From positions 16,784 through 80,783 of the forward strand of contig QCIR01000006.1 in the NCBI GenBank assembly GCA_003216575.1: 64,000 nucleotides of DNA, given 5' to 3'. The stretch's first letter is position 1. Each line of letters opens with the position of its first letter. This document shows, in pieces, positions 23,545 through 30,975 of this stretch. Below the pieces are notes generated by a model. The model saw only the letters and a program-made list of their open reading frames with translations. It was not told the DNA's origin and did not search any database. The stretch comes from Prochlorococcus sp. AG-402-M23. Lineage in GTDB: Bacteria; Cyanobacteriota; Cyanobacteriia; PCC-6307; Cyanobiaceae. The position numbers were made by a program, and so were the translations under genes.

Positions 23545-24453
23545 ATGAAGATAGATTTCTTAAAGCAATTCATAAGGCAAACCAAAACTGGCAGCTTGAA
23601 GACAAAGGAGTATCCCAGAGAGTTTTTGGACTTAAATATGAAGGTTTCCTTTGGACAAGGGGCTTTAGCTCATGTCCCATGGGTCGCTCTGAATGCCCCA
23701 GATATGCCTGTAAGCAGTGGTTATTACCCTGTTTATCTTTTTTATAAAGAACAAAACATATTAATTCTTACTTATGGAATAAGTGAAACGAACGTACCTG
23801 AAAAAAGTTGGACGCGAAATATTCACGAAAGCAAAACTAAAATTTCGAACTTTATTCAGAATCCTTTTCGATATGGTGATTCTTTTGTTCATAGTCACTA
23901 TCAGCCAAAAGTCGAAGGTGATGAAGTTGTCTTTTATAGAGAAAATCAAAAAATCTCTGATGAAATTATTTGTAGTGAGCTTTTGGATTTGGTGAATTTC
24001 TACAAAAGCTGCCTTGATCTTGACGTGAAAGATGAAACTTCCTCTATTAGCAGTGGATTATTTTATTTAGAGAGCCAACTAGAAGATTTTTTAATTGAAA
24101 ATTGGAATGAAACAGATTTTGGAAAAAAATATGAGCTGATATTTGAATCAGGAGAGTTGAAGAGTCAACAATATAGAACTGATATTGGAAGGATAGATAT
24201 CCTTGCAAAAAAGAAGGCTGACAACTCATATGTAGTTATCGAGTTAAAAAGAAATCAGACTAGTGACGATACTGTTGGGCAAGTAACGAGATATATGGGT
24301 TGGGTTCAAGAAAAATTTGGAGACAATAATGTCTGCGGTGTAATTGTTGCGGGGAAATATGATGAAAAACTTTATTACGCCCAAAAGATGCTTAAGAATA
24401 TTGAGGTTTTTCTCTATGAAGTGAATTTCAAATTGAATGCATATAAAAAATAA
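23545..24453 (+). CDS. DUF3578 (McrB_N-like) fused to a NucS/DUF91-like nuclease
   Basis: Residues 1-130 match the N-terminal domain seen in McrB-type proteins (SFGQGALAHVPWVALN, GYYPVYLFYKE), a DNA-binding module linked with sensing of modified DNA. Residues 170-300 are a PD-(D/E)XK domain: GRIDILA (Asp218), YVVIELKR (Glu233 and Lys235) and GQVTRYMGWV, as in NucS/DUF91. No GTPase domain is present. It is best read as a stand-alone modification-dependent restriction enzyme, an inference from domains. It heads a group with a membrane protein and a broken lipoprotein gene. Confidence 0.7.
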   Translation: MKIDFLKQFIRQTKTGSLKTKEYPREFLDLNMKVSFGQGALAHVPWVALNAPDMPVSSGYYPVYLFYKEQNILILTYGISETNVPEKSWTRNIHESKTKISNFIQNPFRYGDSFVHSHYQPKVEGDEVVFYRENQKISDEIICSELLDLVNFYKSCLDLDVKDETSSISSGLFYLESQLEDFLIENWNETDFGKKYELIFESGELKSQQYRTDIGRIDILAKKKADNSYVVIELKRNQTSDDTVGQVTRYMGWVQEKFGDNNVCGVIVAGKYDEKLYYAQKMLKNIEVFLYEVNFKLNAYKK

Positions 24454-24501
24454 AGTAGTTTGGTTGTTGTATAGCTGGACTGTTAAAAGGAGACTTTGGT
24501 G

Positions 24502-24891
24502 ATGAGCCGCTTGACTAATAAGAAGACACTAAAAGAAATTCTTGCACCCTATGACAGACAGATAAGAAAAGATATGAGCTTTTGGATAAAGTATCGACCA
24601 TCTCGTTGGGGAGATTTGCTACCTGAAGAATTTATAAGAGCTTTACTGACATTTATCAAGACGAAAGGTGGTAAGAAATTTGTATTGATATTGGCTTTTC
24701 TTTTAAGCTTGATATTTGTTGGAGTTATACCAACTTTAAATTTTATCTGGTCAAATATTTTCAGGCTTTGGTGGATTCTCCTTGTTATTCCATTGGTTTA
24801 TTGGACATTAGCAATTACTTCCGTCTATTCAAGGGTCCTCGTTCAGGGAGTTTTTGAATTTTCACGAGCTGTGTTAAGAGAATTAAAATGA
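24502..24891 (+). CDS. Two-helix membrane protein
   Basis: A 129-residue protein: basic N-terminus, membrane helices at about 58-78 and 86-110, and a C-terminal amphipathic segment. AAAAGGAGA lies 8 bases before the ATG at 24502, which decides the start. Stop overlaps the start of the lipoprotein gene (ATGA). No family recognised. Confidence 0.6.
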   Translation: MSRLTNKKTLKEILAPYDRQIRKDMSFWIKYRPSRWGDLLPEEFIRALLTFIKTKGGKKFVLILAFLLSLIFVGVIPTLNFIWSNIFRLWWILLVIPLVYWTLAITSVYSRVLVQGVFEFSRAVLRELK

Positions 24892-25327
24892 AACGCTTCT
24901 TCCTTGTTGCTCTAACCGCTGTACCCTAACGGCATGTTCTAGTGAAACAAAAGATCCTAAGTATTTATGTGTGATAAATAGAGTAGAAAGAGCTCAGCAA
25001 TTAAGAGCTGAAAAGTCATTACCTCGTGATGGGAAAAGGTTTGATTTAGATAAAATTACAAATGAGGAATGGGAGAATTACCTTTTGATAGAGAAAAAAG
25101 CGGAACAAAATTGGGTAGACATATTTGTAGCGATGGGAGGCAACAGAAAAGAACTCCAGGAAGAAATGGAATTTCAGAATAAATTGACTCAACTTACAAG
25201 AAATAAGAAGCCAATTTCTGAAGAATTAATAGATAAATTAGTTAATGACTCAAAAGGTGCATTTGATAGGATCCAATCGGCAAAAGTCTTCTACAAAGGT
25301 TACGGTGTTGACTTAGATGACTATTGA
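24888..25327 (+). pseudogene. Lipoprotein gene with a one-base frameshift
   Basis: The ATG at 24888 opens KRFFLVALTAVP and then hits a stop. In the next frame the sequence continues T-A-C-S-S-E-T-K-D-P and stays open to 25327. Adding one C in the CCC run at about 24926-24928 joins the two and gives the lipobox LTAC. Downstream are an LPRDGKRFDLDKIT segment and an acidic helical body. The gene was either recently broken or the base is a sequencing or assembly error. Confidence 0.6.
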
Positions 25328-25364
25328 GATAAGTTTTTTTAGCTTATATTGCTTAAATAAAGAA

Positions 25365-25421
25365 GGTTGACAGCCGATTGCTATCGGAACCAGTGGGACT
25401 GACTTAGGTCAGTCCTTTTGG
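25365..25421 (+). terminator. Paired-hairpin repeat acting as terminator, copy 1
   Basis: GGTTGACAGCCGATTGCTATCGG (hairpin CCGAT/ATCGG) is followed by GGACTGAC/GTCAGTCC and a short T-run. The first 30 bases are identical to those at 28030. It lies 38 bases after the lipoprotein stop. Confidence 0.65.
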
Positions 25422-25448
25422 AATATTCATTTACGGGAAGAAGGATTA

Positions 25449-25610
25449 ATGGTTCCAATTTTCGCAACTTCTACAAAAGCAAACCTACTGATTTATTTAG
25501 GTGGTGGTGGTTTTGTTTTACTTGGAGCTTTTTACTTTGGTCGTCTGGTTACATTCTTTTTCCCAAAAAATCCATTAATTAGAAAAGGGAAGGGGGAGAA
25601 CGATGCCTGA
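25449..25610 (+). CDS. Small membrane protein
   Basis: Fifty-three residues: glycine-rich membrane helix (LLIYLGGGGFVLLGAFYFGR) and basic tail. Its stop overlaps the start of the next gene by 8 bases. No family recognised. Confidence 0.55.
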   Translation: MVPIFATSTKANLLIYLGGGGFVLLGAFYFGRLVTFFFPKNPLIRKGKGENDA

Positions 25611-25734
25611 TGTGAAATTAAATTCTGGTTCAGATGATGTTGGGATGAAATTCAAGATCATCGGAATTTCAGTGACCTTTGGCTTAAACGCTATTGTTTT
25701 TATTTGGTATTTCTTCTTCTCAGGTCTTACCTAA
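25603..25734 (+). CDS. Small membrane protein, intact member of a multi-copy family
   Basis: Forty-three residues: polar start (PDVKLNSGSDDVGMKFK), one helix (ISVTFGLNAIVFIWYFFF) and end SGLT. Decayed copies lie at 12599-12728 and 16174-16304. Function unknown. Confidence 0.65.
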   Translation: MPDVKLNSGSDDVGMKFKIIGISVTFGLNAIVFIWYFFFSGLT

Positions 25735-25753
25735 AAAGAATCATGAGGGAAGA

Positions 25754-25939
25754 ATGAACTTCGCTGATAACTGGGCAAGGGTTTTTGTTGTGATTACGTT
25801 TCTGACTTTTGGAGAAGCTCAAATCATTGGTGGCATTGTTCCCAATCTGATTGCTTTTGGTTTGTTTCTTGGAGCGATTGGATACTTTGCATCAATGGGA
25901 AAAATGGCTGAAATGTTCGGCTGGGAAAGCAGGAATTGA
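25754..25939 (+). CDS. Small membrane protein, IGG-NLIAFGLFLGAIGYF family
   Basis: Sixty-one residues from an ATG preceded by GAGGGAAGA. Layout: MNFADNWARVF, EAQIIGGIVP, the helix NLIAFGLFLGAIGYF and KMAEMFGW. It is a near twin of the protein at 15969-16154. The helix motif also occurs in 28610-28756 and 28753-28899. Confidence 0.7.
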   Translation: MNFADNWARVFVVITFLTFGEAQIIGGIVPNLIAFGLFLGAIGYFASMGKMAEMFGWESRN

Positions 25940-26019
25940 CAGGTACAGAAGTTATGGCTGGGCCTGGTGCAAGATTTCAAAAATCTATGGAGTTAGCCTT
26001 AGTACTATTAGTCGATTGT

Positions 26020-26151
26020 CTATGGCTTAGAAAGTTTAGTGATAGCCTTATCAGACTTTTTTAAAATTTTTAGAGCCTCTTTTCTTGAAGTACAAGCATC
26101 CGCTTTAGCTTGAAGTTTTAAAAGTTTGGCGTGTTGTTTCTCTAAGTTCAT
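26020..26151 (-). CDS. Small basic helical protein
   Basis: A 43-residue ORF (MNLEKQHAKLLKLQAKADAC then TSRKEALKILKKSDKAI). Regular heptads and charged residues look like a real helical hairpin. No family recognised. Confidence 0.5.
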   Translation of the reverse strand: MNLEKQHAKLLKLQAKADACTSRKEALKILKKSDKAITKLSKP

Positions 26152-26258
26152 CCAACATTAGATAAAAACGAAGACGACAAACTAACAACTTTAGGCCCTA
26201 ATCGAGGAAAGCCGACTCGTAAGGTTCTCTAATTTGTATATTTTGAATTTTTGCAATA

Positions 26259-26288
26259 GAAAACCCCTTTTTTTAAGAAGGGGTTTTC
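26259..26288. terminator. Bidirectional terminator-like hairpin
   Basis: GAAAACCCCTT and AAGGGGTTTTC form an exact 11-base stem over a T-rich loop. It could end transcription in either direction. Confidence 0.65.
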
Positions 26289-26426
26289 TAACTTTAATAG
26301 TTACTTAAAGCTCCAAATGGGAGTTTCGAAGTGAATGATTAAGCCCGGTATGTAGTAGGAAATGCAGAGCTTAGATTTGTTTATCAAGGAAATCGGAGGA
26401 CTACCTTTAATAAATTTGCGAACAAA

Positions 26427-26451
26427 GGGACAGGATTTCACCGACTGTCCC
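26427..26451 (+). repeat. Hairpin upstream of the third CxxC-peptide leader
   Basis: GGGACA pairs with TGTCCC around GGATTTCACCGAC. A similar segment lies in inverted orientation at 18480-18512, about 100 bases upstream of copy 1. The rest of 26289-26539 shows no gene. Confidence 0.45.
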
Positions 26452-26539
26452 CTTCTCTGACTAGAGCTTGAACGCAACGTGTCTTTAGTAGAAGTTACTC
26501 GCTCTTGCGTGAATAGAATATAAAAAGAATTTCTTTAAA

Positions 26540-26622
26540 ACTGATGTTCGGTTGAGGTAGGGCTTTCCTACTCCCTTCTTACTAAAAAAAGGAGTAGACC
26601 AAAGGTGTCGCAAGGAGGGCTT
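26540..26622 (+). promoter_or_regulatory. Conserved leader of the CxxC peptide, copy 3
   Basis: It reads CTGATGTTCGG, then a hairpin (GAGGTAGG...CCTACTCC), then GGAGTAGACCAAAGGTGTCG, and ends with the ribosome site AAGGAGG. It is over 90 percent identical by eye to copy 2. Confidence 0.55.
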
Positions 26623-26775
26623 ATGAAACTCTTTACTCCTTTCACCATTCCTCAAAAAGATAACTGCGATCTTTGCAGGGGTAAAACTAATAAAAGAAGA
26701 GAAGTTGAGAATCCATTTTTAGATCAATTATTTAAATTCCTCTACAGGGATAAGTTTGATTTCGTGTTCGACTGA
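26623..26775 (+). CDS. Short CxxC peptide, copy 3 of 3
   Basis: Fifty residues, the longest copy: MKLFTPFTIPQKDNCDLCR, then a charged stretch and the aromatic-rich end FKFLYRDKFDFVFD. AAGGAGGGCTT precedes the ATG. The CDLC pair and constant N-terminus are shared by all copies. Function unknown. Confidence 0.65.
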   Translation: MKLFTPFTIPQKDNCDLCRGKTNKRREVENPFLDQLFKFLYRDKFDFVFD

Positions 26776-26857
26776 CCTTGGTCTATAAAAATGAGGGATA
26801 TTCGAGGCCAAACAATAATTAATGTTCTATGGACACTGCAGTAAAGGAGGATTTGCA

Positions 26858-27385
26858 ATGCGTTTAAATTTTGTTCCTACTCATGTTTTCCGTGAGACGC
26901 CTCAAGTATCGTTCTTCGATGCGGGAGTAAAAGGATCCAATGGATCTGATGTCGTAATTCATCACGGCAATGCCATCTCACCTCCAAACGATGGAGATTT
27001 TGAAAAGTATTACGTACATCGACATCAAATTGATCACAATTTAGTAATTGAAGGTAGTCGTATTTTTACTTTGATCAATCCAGAATGGGATGAACCTCAT
27101 CACATTATTTATTTAAATCGTGCGATGGGCGCACTTCAAATTCCTGTCGGAACATATCATCGATCAATTTCTAATAAAGAAGGAAGTATTGTTCTAAACC
27201 AAGCCGTAAGAGATGAAAAATTTAATCCTGAAAATGAATTTATACCAGTTAGTTTAAGAGACAGAAAAGATCTGCAAGAAGCTCAAAAGAAAAATCCTGT
27301 TTACTGGGTTTGGGAAAAAGATCAAATCAAAAGGATTAAGTTTGAGCCAATTCAAGCTAGAGAAAAAATTTCTTGTTCGGATTAA
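26858..27385 (+). CDS. Cupin-like hypothetical protein
   Basis: A 175-residue beta-rich protein with YVHRHQIDHNLVIEGSR and PHHIIYLNRAMGALQIPVGT, which resembles the two histidine-bearing strands of a cupin or epimerase fold. The ATG at 26858 follows AAAGGAGG with ideal spacing, so it is preferred to the ATG at 26822. Substrate unknown; a sugar-related role is one option. Confidence 0.6.
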   Translation: MRLNFVPTHVFRETPQVSFFDAGVKGSNGSDVVIHHGNAISPPNDGDFEKYYVHRHQIDHNLVIEGSRIFTLINPEWDEPHHIIYLNRAMGALQIPVGTYHRSISNKEGSIVLNQAVRDEKFNPENEFIPVSLRDRKDLQEAQKKNPVYWVWEKDQIKRIKFEPIQAREKISCSD

Positions 27386-27394
27386 AATTGAGCC

Positions 27395-27580
27395 ATGACA
27401 CAAAAGAAGCTACCACCACTCATAGTGCTTCAAGAATCGAAAGAAGTGATTTTCTACTTAGAAAACCCATTGCCTTCAGAAATCACAATGCCTACGTGGA
27501 TGAAATCTTTCCCTGATGATTACAAAGGAATGATTATGACAAACGCCTGCTTGTTTAAAAGATTAAAGGATCACTCATGA
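27395..27580 (+). CDS. Small hypothetical protein
   Basis: Sixty-one residues (QKKLPPLIVLQESKEVIFYL at the start, later FPDDYKGMIMTNACLF). It follows the cupin-like gene by 9 bases, so the two are probably one operon. No family recognised. Confidence 0.5.
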   Translation: MTQKKLPPLIVLQESKEVIFYLENPLPSEITMPTWMKSFPDDYKGMIMTNACLFKRLKDHS

Positions 27581-27736
27581 ATCGGAATTAAATGTCTGAG
27601 ATGCAAGGATGTAAAGACAAAAAATAGAGACATATCATTTCCATTGAAGTCAAAGATTTAATTATTGGGAGGTTCAACAAAATTTCGTTCAAACAATACG
27701 AAACATGTTCTAATTACTGAGTCTTATTAATTAAAA

Positions 27737-28000
27737 ATGAAGGTAGCAACTCGGATCATCTTTAAGATCAGCAACACTTTCTCTGAATGGGCGAAAGCAT
27801 TTGATGATGATCGCACCAATCAAGAAGCCGCAGGGATAAAAGCAATCTTTCGAGGTGTCAGCGAAACAGATTCTTCCACTGTGATGGCAATACTTGAGGC
27901 TGAACCAGGAGTTTTAGGCAAATACATGGAAGGAAACAAAGATGTAGAAGCTTCTGGTCACATTATTGGTAGTGAAGAATTTTCAAATTGGATGGCATAA
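27737..28000 (+). CDS. DUF3764-family protein
   Basis: Eighty-seven residues: TRIIFKISNTFSEWAKAFDD, then AAGIKAIFRGVSETDSSTVM and EASGHIIGSEEFSNW. This is the layout of DUF3764, a small ferredoxin-like dimeric fold frequent in marine cyanobacteria. Function unknown. Confidence 0.75.
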   Translation: MKVATRIIFKISNTFSEWAKAFDDDRTNQEAAGIKAIFRGVSETDSSTVMAILEAEPGVLGKYMEGNKDVEASGHIIGSEEFSNWMA

Positions 28001-28029
28001 AAACACATTAATCGCAATAATCTTTAACT

Positions 28030-28087
28030 GGTTGACAGCCGATTGCTATCGGAACCAGAAGGACTGACTCAGGTCAGTCTTTTTTCT
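28030..28087 (+). terminator. Paired-hairpin repeat acting as terminator, copy 2
   Basis: Same two-hairpin design as at 25365: CCGAT/ATCGG, then GGACTGAC/GTCAGTC, with a run of six Ts. It ends the DUF3764 transcript. Confidence 0.75.
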
Positions 28088-28186
28088 GTTCCCTATCGTT
28101 TCACTAGGAAGTAGTACTTGAGTAAAAGCCGAGGTGTTTAAATCAAAAGGAATCAAGTAGAACATATTCATCCGTAAAGGAGGTTT

Positions 28187-28351
28187 ATGAAGCTAAGAAC
28201 TCCATTTTCTTTAATCAAAAATGCTTTGAGTGATATTCGAGTAATGCATGATTTCAATTACGAAATTCCTGCAGAAACCAGAGAAGAGTTTTGGAAAGAA
28301 GAATGTGAGGTCCACCCAACTTCTTCAACATGCAAAGTTTATGACGACTAA
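28187..28351 (+). CDS. CP12 C-terminal-like small protein
   Basis: Fifty-four residues ending CEVHPTSSTCKVYDD, which fits the C-terminal CP12 pattern CxxxPxxxxCxxYxD. In CP12 that region forms a disulfide loop which binds GAPDH and helps switch off the Calvin cycle in the dark. The PRK-binding N-terminal cysteine pair is absent. AAAGGAGG lies 7 bases before the ATG. The start MKLRTPFSLI echoes MKLFTPFTIP of the CxxC peptides. Confidence 0.6.
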   Translation: MKLRTPFSLIKNALSDIRVMHDFNYEIPAETREEFWKEECEVHPTSSTCKVYDD

Positions 28352-28366
28352 TAAAACAAAAATCTA

Positions 28367-28549
28367 ATGGATCCGTTAGATCCTGCTCTTCAAAGTACAG
28401 CTGTATCAGGAGTTAAACCTTTACTGACTCTGGCAATTTTTGCTGGAGTGGGTTCTTTTTTTCTTGGAGCACTTGTTACTGCTATTAGAAGAGGCATGAA
28501 TGAAGAAGGTTGGTTCAAATTCAACCAAGACAAAGAAGAGCAAGACTAA
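28367..28549 (+). CDS. Small membrane protein
   Basis: Sixty residues: DPLDPALQSTAVSGVKP, one helix (LLTLAIFAGVGSFFLGALVT) and a charged tail (NQDKEEQD). It follows the CP12-like gene by 15 bases. No family recognised. Confidence 0.55.
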   Translation: MDPLDPALQSTAVSGVKPLLTLAIFAGVGSFFLGALVTAIRRGMNEEGWFKFNQDKEEQD

Positions 28550-28609
28550 GCAATTTCTTTTTTAAGGATCTAATCTAAACAAGACAAATTGGAGTAGATA
28601 AAAATAGAA

Positions 28610-28756
28610 ATGGAGTTCTTTGATGAGTTCGAAATAATTGGTGGGATTATGCCAAACTTGGTTGGATTAGCATTTTTTTGTGGGGTGATTATTTATTTCG
28701 ATCAAACCAGAAAAGCAAAAGTCAGGAGAGGAGAGAAAGTACCTCCTCATCAATGA
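28610..28756 (+). CDS. Small membrane protein, IIGG-PNL family
   Basis: Forty-eight residues: MEFFDEFEIIGGIMPNLVGL, one helix, then a basic tail (KAKVRRGEKVPPHQ). The IIGGIxPNL motif relates it to the next gene and to 25754-25939. Stop and next start overlap (ATGA). Confidence 0.55.
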   Translation: MEFFDEFEIIGGIMPNLVGLAFFCGVIIYFDQTRKAKVRRGEKVPPHQ

Positions 28757-28899
28757 AAATGATTCTCTTAGCTAAAGCTCAAATTATTGGTGGAATAGTT
28801 CCGAATCTGATTGCTTTTGGGTTATTTCTTGGAGCAATTGGATACTTTGCTTCAACCGGAAAAATGGCTGAAATGTTCGGCTGGAAAAACAAGAAATAA
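28753..28899 (+). CDS. Small membrane protein, IGG-NLIAFGLFLGAIGYF family
   Basis: Forty-eight residues: AQIIGGIVP, the helix NLIAFGLFLGAIGYF and KMAEMFGWKNKK. It is a third intact member of the family at 15969 and 25754, with a different short N-terminus. The ATG overlaps the stop of the gene before. Confidence 0.65.
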   Translation: MKMILLAKAQIIGGIVPNLIAFGLFLGAIGYFASTGKMAEMFGWKNKK

Positions 28900-28962
28900 A
28901 GCTATCACTAGAGAATAAAGACGCAGGACATCCCGCTGAGATCCCAGTCTCATTTCCCCATT

Positions 28963-28989
28963 AAAAAAGACAGGCTGCGAAACCTGTCT
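28963..28989 (-). terminator. Reverse-strand terminator, original end of the tRNA-Pro transcript
   Basis: On the reverse strand AGACAGG pairs with CCTGTCT and is followed by TTTTTTAA. It lies just beyond the tRNA-Pro fragment at 28998, where the terminator of the uninterrupted tRNA gene would have been. Confidence 0.65.
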
Positions 28990-28997
28990 CTGACTGA

Positions 28998-29043
28998 TCG
29001 GGGCGACAGGATTCGAACCTGCGACCTAGTGCTCCCAAAGCAC
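28998..29043 (-). repeat. Left attachment site, tRNA-Pro 3' fragment
   Basis: Identical over 46 bases to 48568-48613, and diverging at once on both sides. It runs from the discriminator base to the anticodon stem. No 5' half follows, so it is not a functional tRNA. Confidence 0.93.
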
Positions 29044-29133
29044 TTTTTCAGCCCTTTGAGGCACTTGGTCAACAGGCATACCAATTGATATGAAAAGGTC
29101 TGTCATTTTCTGTCTGGTCAGTTTAAGCTATAT

Positions 29134-29154
29134 TTGTTGGCTATTTGTTGGCTC
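29134..29154 (+). repeat. Paired direct repeats near the left attachment site
   Basis: TTGTTGGCTA at 29134 and TTGTTGGCTC at 29145, 11 bases apart. The same pair with the same spacing is seen at 48478 and 48489, beside the right attachment site. They are likely recombinase or accessory-factor binding sites. Confidence 0.65.
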
Positions 29155-30392
29155 TTTTGAGTAAAGATTGGGAACCGATCGCACGAAAACAAATAAAGGG
29201 ACTGAGTCCTGAAAGTGGCCTGACGACAAATAAATCCAAGCGTGGAATGGTCGAGCTTCGCCTAAGGAAACCAGGTCTTAAGCCCGAATCCGTTATTCTG
29301 CCTTTCAAATGGGCAGAAGAAAATTGGGGAGATGCTTATTCAAGAGCAAGAAATATATTTGTTTTCCTTAAAAAAGGTCACTCACTTAAAGCCGCAGCGG
29401 AAATGGCCGCAGGCAAAGCCCCAAAGAAACCAAAAGATTGGAGAAAAATATTAGAGAGCTTTAAAGATCAAAAGATTAATTTTGGAACTGCTATAAGCGA
29501 AGCAACATTCAACAAGCAATATCTTCCACCATGCCAAATGGTGGTCGAAGTCATGAGCAAAAAAAATCCACCAACTAATCCAAGAGATCTAATCGATATT
29601 TGCGTAAAAGATTGGAAGCCTGAAAGTGTCTCTCGAAAACATAGAACAAGAGCGATCAAACAGTTCTTAGATCATGCAGTAAATAGAGAAGGCATTGCCG
29701 ACATATGGAAACCTCCAGCAGATTTAAAGCAACATATAGGGAAAGCTAAACCTAAAGATATTGTCAATCAAAAAGCCGCTGCATTTGAAAGTGATGTCCA
29801 AATATTAGATTTCTTAGAGACATTGCCAACTGATAGTCCCTATCAAAAAGATGCAGAAGCCGCTACAAATTGGTTCAACTGTTTTTGCCTAATGGCGGAA
29901 CTAGGTCTAAGACCAATCGAAGTTAATTACTTACAAGTATTGTTTGATCCAATTTCTAAAGAGCATTATTGGCATTGCACGTACATCAAGAAAGCTGGTA
30001 ATGGAGCGACAGAGCCAAGACGAATCGAACCGCTACCATTGATTTATCGAGATGGAAAAGAAATTCAATGGAATCTTCTTGAAAGGTTTAGAAGTAATCT
30101 TTTACCCTTACCGGAAAGGGTTGATGGTGAAGCTGCTGGGACATATTTAAAACGTCGACCGAGTTGGAAAGATTTAAAAGAAGTCATGAGAAAAACCCAG
30201 GGAGCCAATATCACCTGTTATTCATTTCGGCATTATTACGCTCTTCGTTGTCACCTAAATCGCATTGACTCTGGAAGTGCCTCTCGAAGCATGGGACATT
30301 CAATAGAAGCTCACCATAGAAATTATCCATATTCAAAAGAATCAACTACGACTAATGCTTTTAAGTTGGCAAGAGAGAGGATGACCAAGTGA
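29145..30392 (+). CDS. int: Tyrosine recombinase (integrase)
   Basis: Four hundred and fifteen residues. The C-terminal catalytic domain shows box I AELGLRPIE (Arg256), YSFRHYYAL (Arg362; the usual first His of HxxR is Tyr359), SMGHSIEAHH (His384) and the nucleophile Tyr394 in HRNY. The N-terminal half should bind arm and core sites. It is about 100 bases from the left tRNA fragment, so it very likely drives integration at tRNA-Pro. The start is uncertain: the TTG at 29145 overlaps a binding-site repeat, and a TTG at 29157 (SKDWEPIARK) is also possible. Confidence 0.9.
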   Translation: MLALLSKDWEPIARKQIKGLSPESGLTTNKSKRGMVELRLRKPGLKPESVILPFKWAEENWGDAYSRARNIFVFLKKGHSLKAAAEMAAGKAPKKPKDWRKILESFKDQKINFGTAISEATFNKQYLPPCQMVVEVMSKKNPPTNPRDLIDICVKDWKPESVSRKHRTRAIKQFLDHAVNREGIADIWKPPADLKQHIGKAKPKDIVNQKAAAFESDVQILDFLETLPTDSPYQKDAEAATNWFNCFCLMAELGLRPIEVNYLQVLFDPISKEHYWHCTYIKKAGNGATEPRRIEPLPLIYRDGKEIQWNLLERFRSNLLPLPERVDGEAAGTYLKRRPSWKDLKEVMRKTQGANITCYSFRHYYALRCHLNRIDSGSASRSMGHSIEAHHRNYPYSKESTTTNAFKLARERMTK

Positions 30393-30628
30393 CAGAAAAA
30401 ATGATTAGAGCAAGCAAGCCTAAAAAATGTCCTCTTTGTAAGCACTCCCCTATGCAACTCTGCATCCTTGGTTATCCATCAGAAGAAGATTGGCTTAACC
30501 CGAAATATCATTGCCTTGGATGCATTCCTACGCCGCCAGATGAAAACGGTTATGGAGATCCAAAATGGGCTTGTCCAAAATGTGACTTATTAATTTGGAA
30601 AAGATTGACTCCTAAAAAATATGTCTAG
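30389..30628 (+). CDS. Multi-CxxC zinc-ribbon-like protein
   Basis: Seventy-nine residues with CPLC (14-17), Cys25, CLGC (42-45) and CPKC (62-65), enough ligands for two zinc sites. It starts at GTG 30389 inside the integrase stop (4-base overlap), or at ATG 30401. Coupling to the integrase suggests a role in recombination control, which is inferred. Confidence 0.65.
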   Translation: MTEKMIRASKPKKCPLCKHSPMQLCILGYPSEEDWLNPKYHCLGCIPTPPDENGYGDPKWACPKCDLLIWKRLTPKKYV

Positions 30629-30652
30629 GATCTTTTTATTGATAAATTTCTA

Positions 30653-30841
30653 ATGCCTTCTCCATTATTTGCAATCCCTCTCAATATGGGGACAGGGACA
30701 TGGGTTGTGACGATTATCGCGGGCTTAAGTTTTATTGTTATGTTTGGCCTTGCCTCAGCAGGCGGAGACTATCAAGGTTTGATAAATACAACTCTAGAAA
30801 ATGATGCACTTGCTCGAGAAAAAAGGAAGGGGAAAAAATAA
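30653..30841 (+). CDS. Small membrane protein, paralogue of 20336-20524
   Basis: Sixty-two residues, nearly the same as the chromosomal copy (PSPLFAIPLNMGTGTW, helix, AGGDYQGLINTTLENDALAR). It is an unusual passenger next to the integrase. Confidence 0.75.
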   Translation: MPSPLFAIPLNMGTGTWVVTIIAGLSFIVMFGLASAGGDYQGLINTTLENDALAREKRKGKK

Positions 30842-30847
30842 CTTAAG

Positions 30848-30946
30848 ATGACAAAAGACAATACTTTTAAGTGGTTTATTCTCACCTACGTTGCTATTCC
30901 AATTGTTCTCATAATCATTGTCTACGGATATTTAATTCTTAAATGA
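30848..30946 (+). CDS. Very small membrane protein
   Basis: Thirty-two residues: TKDNTFKWFILTYVAIPIVL and a further hydrophobic stretch, one helix. It starts 6 bases after the preceding stop. No family recognised. Confidence 0.45.
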   Translation: MTKDNTFKWFILTYVAIPIVLIIIVYGYLILK

Positions 30947-30975
30947 AGATCATAGTAATTACGACATAATGGAGT

